DNA of 64,000 nt from Aminobacter niigataensis (GCF_014200015.1 NZ_JACHOT010000001.1:1054001-1118000), one strand, 5' to 3'; positions 46,399 through 56,210 are shown, counted from the stretch's first letter. Notes: a model not told the origin generated them from the letters alone. A program made the numbers and translations.

Positions 46399-47909
46399 GC
46401 CTCGACCTGTTCGCTCGCCATGCTTTGCCACAACGGGCCCATCGCCTTGTTGATCTCGCCATAGAGCCGGTAGCGCCGTCCATAGGCCAGCGCGACCTCG
46501 CAATTGGGCGTATATCGGCGCGCCGCAGCTGTCATCGCGGACGCCCCTTCGGCAAAATCCTTGAAAAGGCCGACACCCGTGGCGGCAGCAATCGCAGCAC
46601 CCAACGCCCCGGTCTCGCGGCTGCGCGCCACCGTTACCGGGAGGGAGAGCACGTCAGCGAAGATCTGCGGCCAGATGGCGCTGCGCGAACCGCCGCCCGA
46701 CAGCACGACCTCATCGACGACAGCACCGGCATCACGCAGCGTCTCGACATGGCGCCGGTGCTCGAACACCACGCCCTCGAACAGCGCCCGCAACAGATGG
46801 GCGCGGCCGTGCCAGCCGGCGATGCCGTAGAAGCCGGCACGCGACTGGCCGTTGGTCTGGGCACCGTAGAGATAGGGATGATAGATCGGCACATCGCCTG
46901 TCGGATCGACCGAGGCGACCAGATCGCCACAGAGTTCGAAGGGCGAGCGGCCGGACTCGGGCGCATGCTCGAAGAACTCGCGCACTATCCATTCGAGATT
47001 AGCGGCGGAAGTAGCGCTGGATTCGATCGCCAGATAGCGCTCGGGATCGTAGGTCGAGACCATGAAGATCTTGGGATCGCGGATCGGCTCGTCTGTGATG
47101 ACCTGGTTGATGCTCCAGGTGCCAGCGATGATCGAGGCGGCTCCCGTGCGGGTGACGCCCGAGCCAATGGCGCTGGCGACGACGTCGAACAGGCCGGCGA
47201 TGACCGGCGTGCCCGCAGCCAGGCCGGTCAGGCCGGCAACATCCGACGAAATGCGGCCTGCGATTTCGGCGGATTCCAGAACCGGCGGCAGCAACTGTGC
47301 AGCGTCCCCGAGGCCGTAGGCTGCGAGAAGACCGCCGTCATAACGACGGGCCGGCATGGTGAGCAGGCCGCAACCGGACATGTCCGACGTGTCGGTCGAG
47401 CGCGCGCCGGTCAGCCGGTTGACGACAAAATCCTTGCACAGGAACACCGTGCCTATGCGTCCATGGAGAGCCGGATCATGGCGCTTCAGCCAGGCCAGCA
47501 GCGTCGGCGTCTGCGCTGCCCACGGCTTCTGCAGGCAAAGGGGATAGGTGCGATCACCGACGCCTTGCTTCTGCCATTCGTCGACCAGCCCGCTTGCACG
47601 CGTATCGAGCGACTGGATGCCGATCAGCGGTTCGCCGTCACGGTCTAGCGCGTAAAGCCCGTTGCCATGGCCGGCGCAGCCGACGGCCAGGACGTCACCG
47701 GCATCGACGCCGGCACGTTCGATGCACTGACCGATGACCTCGACGGCATTGCGCCACAGTTCACCCAGGTCACGTTCGACATGGCCAGGCTTCGGCATGG
47801 ACGACCGGCCATCCTTGGCGGCGAGCGCTAACTCGCGGCCTTCGAGGTCGAAGAGTACGGCCTTGATGACGGTGTTGCCGGCATCGAGGCCAAGAATGTA
47901 TTCTCCCAT
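46395..47909 (-). CDS. FGGY-family carbohydrate kinase
   Basis: A 504-residue sugar kinase. The N-terminal phosphate motif LGLDAGNTVIKAVLFD and the C-terminal adenosine-site segment VVLSGGGSRSAIWPQIFADVL mark the FGGY family. Length is close to xylulose, erythritol and L-xylulose kinases. Its exact sugar is not readable from sequence. It lies 101 bases after the aldolase gene, separated by two palindromes, and overlaps the GMC gene. Confidence 0.88.
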   Translation of the reverse strand: MGEYILGLDAGNTVIKAVLFDLEGRELALAAKDGRSSMPKPGHVERDLGELWRNAVEVIGQCIERAGVDAGDVLAVGCAGHGNGLYALDRDGEPLIGIQSLDTRASGLVDEWQKQGVGDRTYPLCLQKPWAAQTPTLLAWLKRHDPALHGRIGTVFLCKDFVVNRLTGARSTDTSDMSGCGLLTMPARRYDGGLLAAYGLGDAAQLLPPVLESAEIAGRISSDVAGLTGLAAGTPVIAGLFDVVASAIGSGVTRTGAASIIAGTWSINQVITDEPIRDPKIFMVSTYDPERYLAIESSATSAANLEWIVREFFEHAPESGRSPFELCGDLVASVDPTGDVPIYHPYLYGAQTNGQSRAGFYGIAGWHGRAHLLRALFEGVVFEHRRHVETLRDAGAVVDEVVLSGGGSRSAIWPQIFADVLSLPVTVARSRETGALGAAIAAATGVGLFKDFAEGASAMTAAARRYTPNCEVALAYGRRYRLYGEINKAMGPLWQSMASEQVEA

Positions 47910-47941
47910 AAGCCCCTCCCAAGGCGCTGGAGCCTATCCCA

Positions 47942-47958
47942 TTCCGATTGAATCGGAA
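47942..47958. repeat. 17-base palindrome inside the sugar operon
   Basis: TTCCGATT-G-AATCGGAA, arms of 8 bases around a single G. It resembles palindromic intergenic elements seen widely in rhizobial genomes (RIME-like), though I cannot confirm membership. It sits between the kinase and aldolase genes. Confidence 0.6.
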
Positions 47959-47989
47959 CGGGTCTCTGTCCGTTTGGCTGGAATGTCTT

Positions 47990-48009
47990 CAGCCGCTTGC
48001 GAGCGGCTG
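47990..48009 (-). terminator. stem-loop just after the aldolase stop
   Basis: CAGCCGCT-TGCG-AGCGGCTG, an 8-bp GC-rich stem with a 4-base loop, starting 2 bases after the aldolase stop on the transcribed strand. No T-run follows, so it could attenuate or process the message rather than end it. Confidence 0.5.
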
Positions 48010-48010
48010 G

Positions 48011-48856
48011 CTAATTCGCCCCGGTGTACCGGTCCCAGGCGGCGGCGCCGTCAGCGCCCTCGTGGATGATCGCCATGAGCCCGGCCACCACAGCGCGCGG
48101 ATTGGCGTGCTGGTAGATGTTGCGGCCATAGACCATGCCATGCGCGCCCTGCGCCATAAGCGCCGCCGACTTGTCGAACACCGTGCGCAAATCCTCCTTG
48201 CCGCCACCACGCACCAGCACCGGGCAGCGCGCAGCCTCGACGACGCGGTGGAAATCGGCAGCCTCGGTCGTCGGATCGGCCTTGACGATGTCGGCGCCCA
48301 TCTCGCGGGCAAGCCGGGTCAGCGTCACGATCTTCTCGGCATCGCCGTCGACCATGTAGCCGCCGCGCTCGGAGTTCGCCAGCATCGCCAGCGGTTCGAT
48401 CATCAGCGGCATGCCATATTTGTCGCAGTCGGCGCGGACGCGCGCAATGTTCTGCACGCACTGGCGGAACAGGTCGGGTTCGTCGGGCAGCATGAACAGG
48501 TTGACCACCACGCAGGCGGCGTCCATCGCCAATGCGCCGGTCAGCGGCTCATGCTCGTTCTGTAGCACAGCCCACATGTGGCGGTGGCGGGTCTTGTTGT
48601 AGGGATTGCCCATGTCGATGCGCATGACCAGCGCCGGCTTGTCCTTGCCCGGGCGCTCCTGCAGCAGGTCGGCCTGGCCGAAATTCATCTGGATCGCGTC
48701 GGGACGGGCCGTGACCAATTGGTCGACCACGCCGGCAATGTCTTCCAGTCCGTCGAGGAAGGACGGCTCGTTGCAGACACCATGATCGATGGCGACGTCG
48801 AGGCACCGGCCGTTGGCGAACAGACGGTTCATGCGGACTTTAGGGCTGATGCGCAT
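48011..48856 (-). CDS. class I aldolase, DeoC/LacD/LsrF-like
   Basis: A 281-residue TIM-barrel aldolase related to LsrF/FbaB. Typical blocks are LDVAIDHGV near the N-terminus, the putative Schiff-base lysine K192 in DIVKADP, and PVLVRGGGKED, a phosphate-binding turn. It would cleave or thiolyse a phosphorylated ketose. The start at 48856 lies inside the previous gene but has AAGGAG 7 bases upstream; ATG 48832 has the common ATGA overlap but no site. The sugar is not known. Confidence 0.82.
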   Translation of the reverse strand: MRISPKVRMNRLFANGRCLDVAIDHGVCNEPSFLDGLEDIAGVVDQLVTARPDAIQMNFGQADLLQERPGKDKPALVMRIDMGNPYNKTRHRHMWAVLQNEHEPLTGALAMDAACVVVNLFMLPDEPDLFRQCVQNIARVRADCDKYGMPLMIEPLAMLANSERGGYMVDGDAEKIVTLTRLAREMGADIVKADPTTEAADFHRVVEAARCPVLVRGGGKEDLRTVFDKSAALMAQGAHGMVYGRNIYQHANPRAVVAGLMAIIHEGADGAAAWDRYTGAN

Positions 48857-50556
48857 TCGGCGCTCCTTTCGGATCTTGCTGAGAGTTTCGTGGCGTCGAG
48901 CCCGTGCCGGCTTTCCAGCAGGGCGAGAAATTCCTGGCGCTCGCGCGCGCTGCGCTGCTCACCCCAACCCTTTGCTTCGGCGAGGATGCCGAGCGCCTGC
49001 TCGATGAGTCCCCACGAGAGCTTGCCGGTCACGCCGATGGTCGTGCGCCGCAGCAGCAGATCGTCGAGCTTTTCGACATGCTCATGCGCGATCAGGTGCG
49101 CGAGTTCGCGGTCCGAATAGGTGGAGCCCGGCAACATGGCGTCGTCGCCGAGGCCGTCGGCAACCGTCGCAGCATCCGTGCCGTAGCGTTCGAACAGCTC
49201 GCGCATGCGGGCACGCGGAACACCTGAAATGGCGGCCTGTTCGGAAATCCACCGCTCGGCATCGCTAGGAAAATCACGGCCACCGCCAATGGCCAGTTCC
49301 TCGGTATCCCTAGTCCGCTTCGTGCCAAGACGTTCCAGTGCCATGTCGGCCGCCAGCGCCCCGAACGAGCGGAAGGTGGTCCACTTGCCCCCGATCATGC
49401 ACAGCATCTCAGGCAGCGCGCCGCTGGCCTCGACCACCTCGCAGAAGTGGTCGCGCGGGATGCGGCCGGTGAAGCTGTCGTCGCTGGCCGGCAGCGGGCG
49501 CACGCCGGCAAACTGGAAGACGATCTCCTCAGGCGCGATGCGGAGGTGCGGAAAGACGAAGGCGAGCGACTGCAGGATGTAGTCGCGCTCATCGGTCTCG
49601 CAGCGCACCTGGTCGGGATCGTCGACACGTATGTCGGTCGAGCCCACCAGCACGTTGCCGAGATAGGGAAACAGGATGCAGATGCGCCCGTCCTCGTTCT
49701 CGTAATAGATCATGTGACCTGATAGCGCGTCGTGCAGTTCGCGGTTGGCGACGACCAGATGCGAGCCCTTGGTGCCGCCTATCATCGTCGGCGCCGAGGC
49801 GCCGAGGCCAGCGTTGGTCAGGTCGATCCAGCCGCCGGTGGCGTTGACGATCAGCCGAGGATTGAGGCGTACCGCCTCGCCGGTCAGAATGTCGGTCAGC
49901 ACCACGCCGTCGCCATCGCCGCCGACCTGGGCATGGTTCAGCGCCCGCGCCGCCGGATTGGTCGCCAGCGCGTCGTTCAGCATTTCGACGCCCAGCCGCT
50001 CGGGCCGGCTCACCCAGGCGTCATAGTAGGTCGCCGAGTTGCGGATATCAGGGTTGATCGCCGGCCAGGTCCTCAGCGTCTCGGCGCGGCTGCGGAAGAC
50101 ATGCTTTGGCATCAGCCGGCGCGTGGCGGTGAGGATGTCGTAGACCGCCAGGCCCGCCTTGATGACCACCGCACCGCGGCGGTTCGGCCTGCGGGTCAGG
50201 CCGAGAAAGCGGAAAGCGCCGTTGGCGATGCCCGAGAAGAAGTCGAAGATCGGCACCGTCGTCGGCAATGGTGCTACGAAATGCGGGGCGTTCCTGAGAA
50301 GCCTGTCGCGCTCCAGAAGCGACTCCCGCACCAGCTTGAACTCGCCGTTCTCGAGATAACGCAAGCCCCCATGCACCATGCGCGACAGGGCCGCGCTCGC
50401 CCCCGAGCAATAGTCGCCCTTCTCGGCCAGGAGCACGTCGACACCTTGCAGCGCCAGCTCGCGGAAGACGCTGATGCCGTTGATGCCGCCGCCGATCACA
50501 AGCACGGCGGGGCCGTTCCGGCCCTCGAGGCCGGCTATGGTTTCGCTGCGATTCAT
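48829..50556 (-). CDS. FAD-dependent glycerol-3-phosphate dehydrogenase family (GlpD/EryB-like)
   Basis: A 575-residue flavoprotein. It has the FAD motif VLVIGGGINGISVFRELA, the family block ALSRMVHGGLRYLENGEFKL, GGKWTTFRSF in the middle and a C-terminal helical DAO_C domain. GlpD oxidises glycerol-3-phosphate; EryB, in erythritol operons, oxidises a polyol phosphate. Placement with a kinase and SorC regulator favours a polyol phosphate over plain glycerol-3-phosphate. It ends 28 bases inside the aldolase gene. Confidence 0.87.
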   Translation of the reverse strand: MNRSETIAGLEGRNGPAVLVIGGGINGISVFRELALQGVDVLLAEKGDYCSGASAALSRMVHGGLRYLENGEFKLVRESLLERDRLLRNAPHFVAPLPTTVPIFDFFSGIANGAFRFLGLTRRPNRRGAVVIKAGLAVYDILTATRRLMPKHVFRSRAETLRTWPAINPDIRNSATYYDAWVSRPERLGVEMLNDALATNPAARALNHAQVGGDGDGVVLTDILTGEAVRLNPRLIVNATGGWIDLTNAGLGASAPTMIGGTKGSHLVVANRELHDALSGHMIYYENEDGRICILFPYLGNVLVGSTDIRVDDPDQVRCETDERDYILQSLAFVFPHLRIAPEEIVFQFAGVRPLPASDDSFTGRIPRDHFCEVVEASGALPEMLCMIGGKWTTFRSFGALAADMALERLGTKRTRDTEELAIGGGRDFPSDAERWISEQAAISGVPRARMRELFERYGTDAATVADGLGDDAMLPGSTYSDRELAHLIAHEHVEKLDDLLLRRTTIGVTGKLSWGLIEQALGILAEAKGWGEQRSARERQEFLALLESRHGLDATKLSARSERSAECASALKSA

Positions 50557-50577
50557 GGTGCGGAGGGTTTCCTTCGG

Positions 50578-51567
50578 TCAGGCGTCCATGGCGACGAGAT
50601 GCCTGGAAATGGCGGTATCGAGGGCGAGCAGATCGTCGGCATCGAGCCTGATCTTGCCGGCCCGCGCATTGTCGAGAGCCTGCGCCGGATTGCGCGCGCC
50701 ACAGAGTGCAAAGGTGATGCCGGGCTGGGCCAGCGTCCAGGCGATCACCACCTGCGCCATGCTCGCCTTGTGCCGCTCGATGACAGGCTCAATGGCCGCC
50801 TTGAGCTCTGCGACCTTCTGCCGGTTGGCCGCGGAGAAGCGCGGATTGTCCTTGCGCTGGTCGTCGCCACTGAATTGACGGCTCGGATCAATAGCGCCGG
50901 AGAGCAGGCCGAGCGCCAGCGACGAATAGCTGAGGGTCGCGACATCGTTGCCCTGCGTGATCGGCAGCAGCGTGTCTTCGATCTCGCGATCAAGCATCGA
51001 GTAGCGCTCCTGGATAGCATCGATCTGACCGGCTTCGATATAGGTCTTCAACTCGTCAGCATTCACGTTGCTCGCGCCGATGGCGCCGATCTTGCCCTGC
51101 TGCTTGAGCCGCAAGAGCGTGTCCATCGTCTCGGCGACCGGCGTGGTCGGATCCTGCCAGTGGGTGATGTAGAGGTCGATATGGTCGGTGCCGAGGCGGC
51201 GCAGGCTCTGCTCAACCTCGTAGACGATGCCGTCGGCGCCGAGATAGCGATGTACCGGCAGCCCGTCCTGGTCGAAGAAGTGATTGCCCTTGCCGGAGTG
51301 CCAGTTGAGCCCGCACTTTGTGGCGACCACCACCTTGTCGCGGCGTCCGCGGATCGCCTTGCCGACGATCTCCTCACTACGTCCGAGACCATAGGCGGGC
51401 GCTGTGTCGATCAGCGACACGCCGGCATCGATCGATGCCTGGATCGCCGCAATGGAGGCGTCCTCGTCGGTGCCGCCCCACATCCAGCCGCCGATCGCCC
51501 AGGTGCCGAGGCCGACGCCCGAGGCCGATATCCCCGATCGGCCGATGTTGCGAACAAGCTGGCTCAT
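50578..51567 (-). CDS. aldo/keto reductase
   Basis: A 329-residue NADP(H)-dependent oxidoreductase with a TIM barrel. The catalytic tetrad is visible: Asp in SLIDTAPAYG, Tyr in the same segment, Lys in VVATKCGLN, and His in YITHWQDP. It resembles IolS and L-threo-aldose dehydrogenase-type AKRs that act on sugars. Its start overlaps the SorC gene stop (ATGA). Confidence 0.87.
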   Translation of the reverse strand: MSQLVRNIGRSGISASGVGLGTWAIGGWMWGGTDEDASIAAIQASIDAGVSLIDTAPAYGLGRSEEIVGKAIRGRRDKVVVATKCGLNWHSGKGNHFFDQDGLPVHRYLGADGIVYEVEQSLRRLGTDHIDLYITHWQDPTTPVAETMDTLLRLKQQGKIGAIGASNVNADELKTYIEAGQIDAIQERYSMLDREIEDTLLPITQGNDVATLSYSSLALGLLSGAIDPSRQFSGDDQRKDNPRFSAANRQKVAELKAAIEPVIERHKASMAQVVIAWTLAQPGITFALCGARNPAQALDNARAGKIRLDADDLLALDTAISRHLVAMDA

Positions 51568-52547
51568 GGTCTTTTTCCTTCGGCGAGTTCCAAGACCTGG
51601 AGGGCCGTGGCTTCGTCGGTGACGATGGTTTCGAGGTGGTTGCCGCGCATGGCGCTGAGGATCGGCGCGGCCTTGCTGGCGCCGCTGGCGACGCCGATGG
51701 TGCGCGGGACGGTGGCGAATTCTTCCAGTGTCAGCGACACCAGGCAGCGATTGAGGCTGTAGTCGCAGACCCTGCCTTGGGCATCGACAAGGTGGGCCAG
51801 CAGCTCGCCCGCCGCCCCCGACCGCTCGATGGCCTGGCGGTCTGTGCTCGACGAGGGATGCAGGTCGTAATAGCTGGAGTCGTCGGTCAGGATCGAGCCG
51901 ATGCCGACCACCGCGACATTGGCCTCGCGCGCCTTGCGGAACACGTCGGAGACGGAGCTTACGCCCATCAGCATGTCGCGCTGCTCGGGGCTGTCGGCAA
52001 ATAGCGGCGCATGCACCTGGTAGGCACGGCCGCCGAGCTTGTCGGCCATCAGCGAGGCGACGTGGTTGACGTCTGTGTAGTGCTTGCCCTGGACAAGCCC
52101 GGTCGCCGGGATGACCTCGACCTTGAACTGACGGTCGCCATTCAAGCCCGCAACCACGGCCGAGACACCCTTGCCGCCGGTGATAGAGATCGTGTCGCCG
52201 TCCTTGATCGTGTCCTGCAGTAGCGTTGCCGCGGCTTCGCCGACGCGCTGTAGCGCTGTCTGCGGATTGTCGCCGAGAGACGGCACGACAACGGCGCGCT
52301 TGAGCCCGCCGAGTGCCACCAGCCGGGCCTCGAGGTCAACGAGGTGTTCGATCGGCGATTTGATCCTGATCTCGACCAGCCCCATCTGGTGGCCGCGCTT
52401 GATCAGGCGGTTGACGGTGGCGTGCGAGATGCCGAGCTCGTGGGCGATCTCCACCTGGGTCTTGCCTTCCATGTAGTGGAGCACGAGCGCCTGATGCATC
52501 TGCCGCGCGTTGGCGATTTCGTCGCGTGAATTGCCGTTGGCCATCAT
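51564..52547 (-). CDS. SorC-family sugar-binding transcriptional regulator
   Basis: A 327-residue regulator. The N-terminal helix-turn-helix (about 18-60: EGKTQVEIAHELGISHATVNRLI) is followed by the SorC effector domain with ITGGKGVSAVVAGL and a C-terminal VGVASGASKAAPI-type end. SorC proteins such as EryD sense phosphorylated or free sugars and control their own operon. It starts 10 bases after the permease stop and is inside the operon. Confidence 0.9.
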   Translation of the reverse strand: MMANGNSRDEIANARQMHQALVLHYMEGKTQVEIAHELGISHATVNRLIKRGHQMGLVEIRIKSPIEHLVDLEARLVALGGLKRAVVVPSLGDNPQTALQRVGEAAATLLQDTIKDGDTISITGGKGVSAVVAGLNGDRQFKVEVIPATGLVQGKHYTDVNHVASLMADKLGGRAYQVHAPLFADSPEQRDMLMGVSSVSDVFRKAREANVAVVGIGSILTDDSSYYDLHPSSSTDRQAIERSGAAGELLAHLVDAQGRVCDYSLNRCLVSLTLEEFATVPRTIGVASGASKAAPILSAMRGNHLETIVTDEATALQVLELAEGKRP

Positions 52548-52557
52548 TCGTCTCCGC

Positions 52558-53544
52558 TCATGCCTTCCTGCGATGAAGCAGGTGGTCGATGGAGACTGCG
52601 GCGAGAAGGATGCAGCCCTTGATCATGTCCTGCCAGTAAACCGAGATGTCGAGCAGGATCAGCGAGCTGGTGACCACCGAAAGCAGCGCCATGCCCAGGA
52701 TCGCGCCGAAGATGGTGCCTGAACCGCCGTTGAGCGAAGCCCCGCCGATGACGGCCGCGGCGATGATGTTGAGTTCCATGCCGGCGCCGAATGTGGGCGT
52801 CGCCGCTCCGAAGCGGGACATGTAGATGACACCTGCAAAGCCTGCGAGCGTCGAACTCAGCACCGTCACCCAGAACTTCACCTGCTTGGTACGAATGCCG
52901 GAATACTGCGCCGCCTTCTCGTTGGAGCCGGTGTAGAAAACCTTGCGGAAAGCCGTCGCCCGGCGGAGCAGGAAGTCGAAGACGGCAACCACCACCACGA
53001 AGATGATGATGACATAGGGGACGCCGTGGAAGCTGCCCTGGCCGATGGCCTTGAAGGCCGGCGGCAGGGTGAACAGCGAGAGCGGCGTGCCCTTGGTGAC
53101 GATCAGGCACAGGCCACGCACGATCACCATCGCCGCCAGCGAGGTGATGAAGTGGTTGAGCCCGACCACGGTGACGAAGAAGCCCATGACGGCTCCGATG
53201 AGCGCGCTGACGGCGATGCCGATCAGGCTCGCCGTCCACGGGTCGAGCCCGGCAAGAAACAGCGCGCCAGACACCACCATCGAGAAGGCGACGACCGAGC
53301 CGACCGACAGGTCGATACCGCCGACGATCAAGAGGATGGTCATGCCGACAACGACGATGCCCTCGATGGAGAAGCTCATCAGCATGGCGCGGAAATTGCC
53401 CCATGTGAGGAAATGCGGCGAGGCAAACGACATGGCGATGCACAGCGCCAGGATGATGACGATCAGGCCCGCCTCACGCATGGAACCCAGCCGCGCAAGG
53501 TTCCAGCGCGCGCCTTGGCTTTCCGATTTCATCTGAGCCGTCAT
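52558..53544 (-). CDS. sugar ABC transporter permease (RbsC-like)
   Basis: A 328-residue permease of the BPD_transp_2 family with 8-10 helices. The segment LLIVGGIDLSVGSVVAFSMVV is diagnostic for RbsC-type permeases, and a C-terminal IIAAAVIGGASLNGGSGTI block follows. ATG 53544 is chosen since GGAAGC lies upstream and the earlier in-frame ATGs overlap the ATPase gene. Works with the ATPase and binding protein of this operon. Confidence 0.92.
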   Translation of the reverse strand: MTAQMKSESQGARWNLARLGSMREAGLIVIILALCIAMSFASPHFLTWGNFRAMLMSFSIEGIVVVGMTILLIVGGIDLSVGSVVAFSMVVSGALFLAGLDPWTASLIGIAVSALIGAVMGFFVTVVGLNHFITSLAAMVIVRGLCLIVTKGTPLSLFTLPPAFKAIGQGSFHGVPYVIIIFVVVVAVFDFLLRRATAFRKVFYTGSNEKAAQYSGIRTKQVKFWVTVLSSTLAGFAGVIYMSRFGAATPTFGAGMELNIIAAAVIGGASLNGGSGTIFGAILGMALLSVVTSSLILLDISVYWQDMIKGCILLAAVSIDHLLHRRKA

Positions 53545-53563
53545 GATCGGTGCTTCCGCTTCC

Positions 53564-55093
53564 CTAGGCGACATTTTGAGCCCTGGCATTGTGTGAATTT
53601 GACTGCACGCCGGAGGCGAGCATGATGATGGCTTCTTCGCCGAGCTCGTCGGCCGCAAGTTCGCCGGCGACCCTGCCCTCGCGCACGACGAGCACCCGGT
53701 CGCACAGCCCAATCAGCTCGGGCATCTCCGAGGAGATGACGACGATGCCGACGCCGCGACTGGCAAGCTCACGCAGCAGGCGATGAATTTCGGCCTTGGC
53801 GCCGACGTCGATGCCGCGCGTCGGCTCGTCCATCACCATCACCCTGGGGTCGACCGACAGTTGCTTGGCAATGGCCACCTTCTGCTGGTTGCCGCCGCTG
53901 AGCGTCGAGACGGCAGCGCCGACGCCACCCATGCGCACGCCGAGCCGCTTCGCCAGCTCTGTCGCCTGCGCTGTCTCGGCGCGGCGGTCAAGCAGGCCGA
54001 GTTTTCCTGTGAGCTTGCCGAGGTCCAGCGCCGACACATTGGCTGCGATCGACATGTCGAGGAACACGCCGGAGCCCTTGCGGTCCTCGGAGAGATAGAC
54101 CAGGCCGGCCTTCACCGCGTCGGCATAGCAGGAAATCCTGATAGGCTGGCCGTCGATCTCGACCTCGCCAGCGGCCACGGATCTCAGGCCGCACATCGTT
54201 TGCGCCATTTCGCTGCGGCCCGACCCGATGAGCCCGCCGATGCCGAGGATTTCGCCGGCGCGAAGCTCGAGGCTGACACCGAAGCAGCGCTCGCCGTCCG
54301 ACAGCCCTGACACCTTGAGCAAGGTGCGTCCAGGCGCCTCGTTCAGCTTGTCGGGGTAGAGCTGGGCAATCTCGCGGCCGACCATCTTGCGCACCACCTC
54401 GTCAGGGGTGGTCGAGACAATCTCGTCGGTGGCGACATAGCGCCCGTCGCGGAAAACCGTCACCCGGTCGCAGAGCGAGAAGATCTCGGCCATGCGGTGG
54501 CTGATGTAGATGATGGAAATGCCGCGCGACCTGAGTTCGCGGACGATAGCGAACAAGCGCTGCGCTTCCGGTTCGGTCAATGCCGCCGTCGGCTCGTCGA
54601 GGATCAGCACGCGACAGTCGAGCGTCAGCGCCTTGGCGATCTCGACCAGTTGCTGGTTGGAAATAGAGAGGTCGCCGACCTTGGTGCGCACCGGAATCGG
54701 GGCCAGAAGGTCCATCACCTTTTGCGCTTCGGCATGGAGCCGCCGGAAATTCATCAGCGGCGCGCGGCGGCTGTTGATCGCCGGCATGAAGATGTTCTCG
54801 GCAACCGTCGCATCGGGACAGAGTGCGATCTCCTGGTGGACGAGCGCGATGCCTAGCCGCTGGGCCGCGGCCGGATTGGCAATCACGGTGCGCTCGCCTG
54901 CGATGCGGATCTCGCCTTTGTCGGGCTGAAGCACGCCGGCAATAATGTTCATCAGCGTCGACTTGCCGGCACCGTTCTCGCCGCAGAGTGCATGGATCTC
55001 GCCGGGCGCGAGCGAGAAATCGATACCGGTCAGGGCCTTGATGGCGCCGAACGACTTCGAAACTCCTGAGATCTCGAGAATGGGCGTCGACAT
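53564..55093 (-). CDS. sugar ABC transporter ATPase, two-domain (RbsA-like)
   Basis: A 509-residue ATPase with two nucleotide-binding halves. The first has Walker [10 protein letters not shown], and Walker B VLILDEPT. The second has [10 protein letters not shown] in place of a normal Walker A, as usual for RbsA/MglA, with the LSGGNQQKV signature and [15 protein letters not shown] lies 7 bases before the start. It energises uptake of a monosaccharide or polyol. Confidence 0.95.
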   Translation of the reverse strand: MSTPILEISGVSKSFGAIKALTGIDFSLAPGEIHALCGENGAGKSTLMNIIAGVLQPDKGEIRIAGERTVIANPAAAQRLGIALVHQEIALCPDATVAENIFMPAINSRRAPLMNFRRLHAEAQKVMDLLAPIPVRTKVGDLSISNQQLVEIAKALTLDCRVLILDEPTAALTEPEAQRLFAIVRELRSRGISIIYISHRMAEIFSLCDRVTVFRDGRYVATDEIVSTTPDEVVRKMVGREIAQLYPDKLNEAPGRTLLKVSGLSDGERCFGVSLELRAGEILGIGGLIGSGRSEMAQTMCGLRSVAAGEVEIDGQPIRISCYADAVKAGLVYLSEDRKGSGVFLDMSIAANVSALDLGKLTGKLGLLDRRAETAQATELAKRLGVRMGGVGAAVSTLSGGNQQKVAIAKQLSVDPRVMVMDEPTRGIDVGAKAEIHRLLRELASRGVGIVVISSEMPELIGLCDRVLVVREGRVAGELAADELGEEAIIMLASGVQSNSHNARAQNVA

Positions 55094-55181
55094 GAGTCAA
55101 CCTTCACGGAGTGTGATCTTTGCGGTGCCGGGGCAGGACGCCCCGGCCGTCTTTCAGCAAGGCATGAAAGGGAGCGGAAAT

Positions 55182-56210
55182 CTATTCCTCGATGCCCTTG
55201 GTGCCGCGGCGCTTGAGGTACTTGTCCCAGTAGAAGTCGTCGGCGTTGTCGGCGGTGACGATGGAGAAGCCGTTGTCTACGAAGGGCACGCTCATCGGGT
55301 TGAAGCCCGAGCGCTTGGCGTCGTTCATCGGGTCGATCAGTTCGGGATGCTTGGCCATCCACAGCAGCATGAAGCCCATGTAGCCCTGCATGCCCTGGTT
55401 GGGGTTGACCGAGCCGAAGATCTCGCCGGCCTTGATCATGTCCAGGATCTTGGCATTGACGTCGGCCAGCATCACCTTGATCTTGCCGCCGCCTTCCTTG
55501 GCTGCCTGCGCAGCACCGATGGCCGAATTGGCTTCCGGCATGAACACGGCGCCGAGGTCGGGATGGGCCTGCGCCAAGCTGAGTACGGCCTGGTAGGCCT
55601 TGGTCGGGTCCTGGTTCGAGGCGGCGCGGCCGACCAGCTTCATGTCGGGCCACTTGGCCTCCATGCGGGCGACGAAGGCATTGACGCGCTTGTCGTGATT
55701 GTCCTGGCCGGGGTTTTCGAGCACGGCGTATTCGCCCTTGCCGTCCATCGACTTGGCGACCGCGTCGGCGGCATAAGTGCCTTCGGCGACATTGTCGGAG
55801 GTGATGTAGGAGACGCGCTTGGAATTGGGCGAGTCGGCGGCGAAGGTGACGACGGCCGTGCCCTGCTCGATGGCGCGGTTGATCGGCTCGATGAACGGGT
55901 CGGAGTTCATCGGGTGCACCAGGATGCCGGCCGGCTTCTGGGCGAGCGCCTGGTCGAAGGTGGCGATCTGCTTGTTGACGTCATATTCCGGCGTGCCGGT
56001 GTAGGCGGTCTCGCAGCCGAACTGCTGGCCGGCCTGCTTGAACATCTCGTAGACCGGGAACCAGTATTCGACGCCCGACACCATGACGTTCATGACGTAT
56101 TTTTCGCCGGGCGCGCATTTGAACGGGTTTTCGGCCGACTGGGCATGGCCGGCACCGAGAATGGTCGAGAGCGCGGCCGCGGCCGCGAAAGTGCTCAGAA
56201 ATTTACGCAA
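55182..56210 (-). CDS. sugar ABC transporter substrate-binding protein (RbsB-like)
   Basis: A 342-residue periplasmic binding protein of the Peripla_BP_4 class, with a signal peptide (LRKFLSTFAAAAALSTILG, cleavage near AQSAE). Binding-lobe segments such as GILVHPMNSDPF and VTFAADSPNS are typical of ribose/polyol binders. A TTG start at 56210 is preferred: GGGAGG is 4 bases upstream, while ATG 56345 would place non-secretory sequence before the signal. First gene of the operon. Substrate unknown. Confidence 0.9.
   Translation of the reverse strand: MRKFLSTFAAAAALSTILGAGHAQSAENPFKCAPGEKYVMNVMVSGVEYWFPVYEMFKQAGQQFGCETAYTGTPEYDVNKQIATFDQALAQKPAGILVHPMNSDPFIEPINRAIEQGTAVVTFAADSPNSKRVSYITSDNVAEGTYAADAVAKSMDGKGEYAVLENPGQDNHDKRVNAFVARMEAKWPDMKLVGRAASNQDPTKAYQAVLSLAQAHPDLGAVFMPEANSAIGAAQAAKEGGGKIKVMLADVNAKILDMIKAGEIFGSVNPNQGMQGYMGFMLLWMAKHPELIDPMNDAKRSGFNPMSVPFVDNGFSIVTADNADDFYWDKYLKRRGTKGIEE

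Noticed and set aside
44689-46464. 591-residue plus-strand frame opposite the GMC oxidoreductase
   Set aside because: Antisense shadow; the GMC signatures lie on the other strand.
49732-51762. 676-residue plus-strand frame opposite the GlpD-like and AKR genes
   Set aside because: Spans two real genes on the other strand and has no domain.
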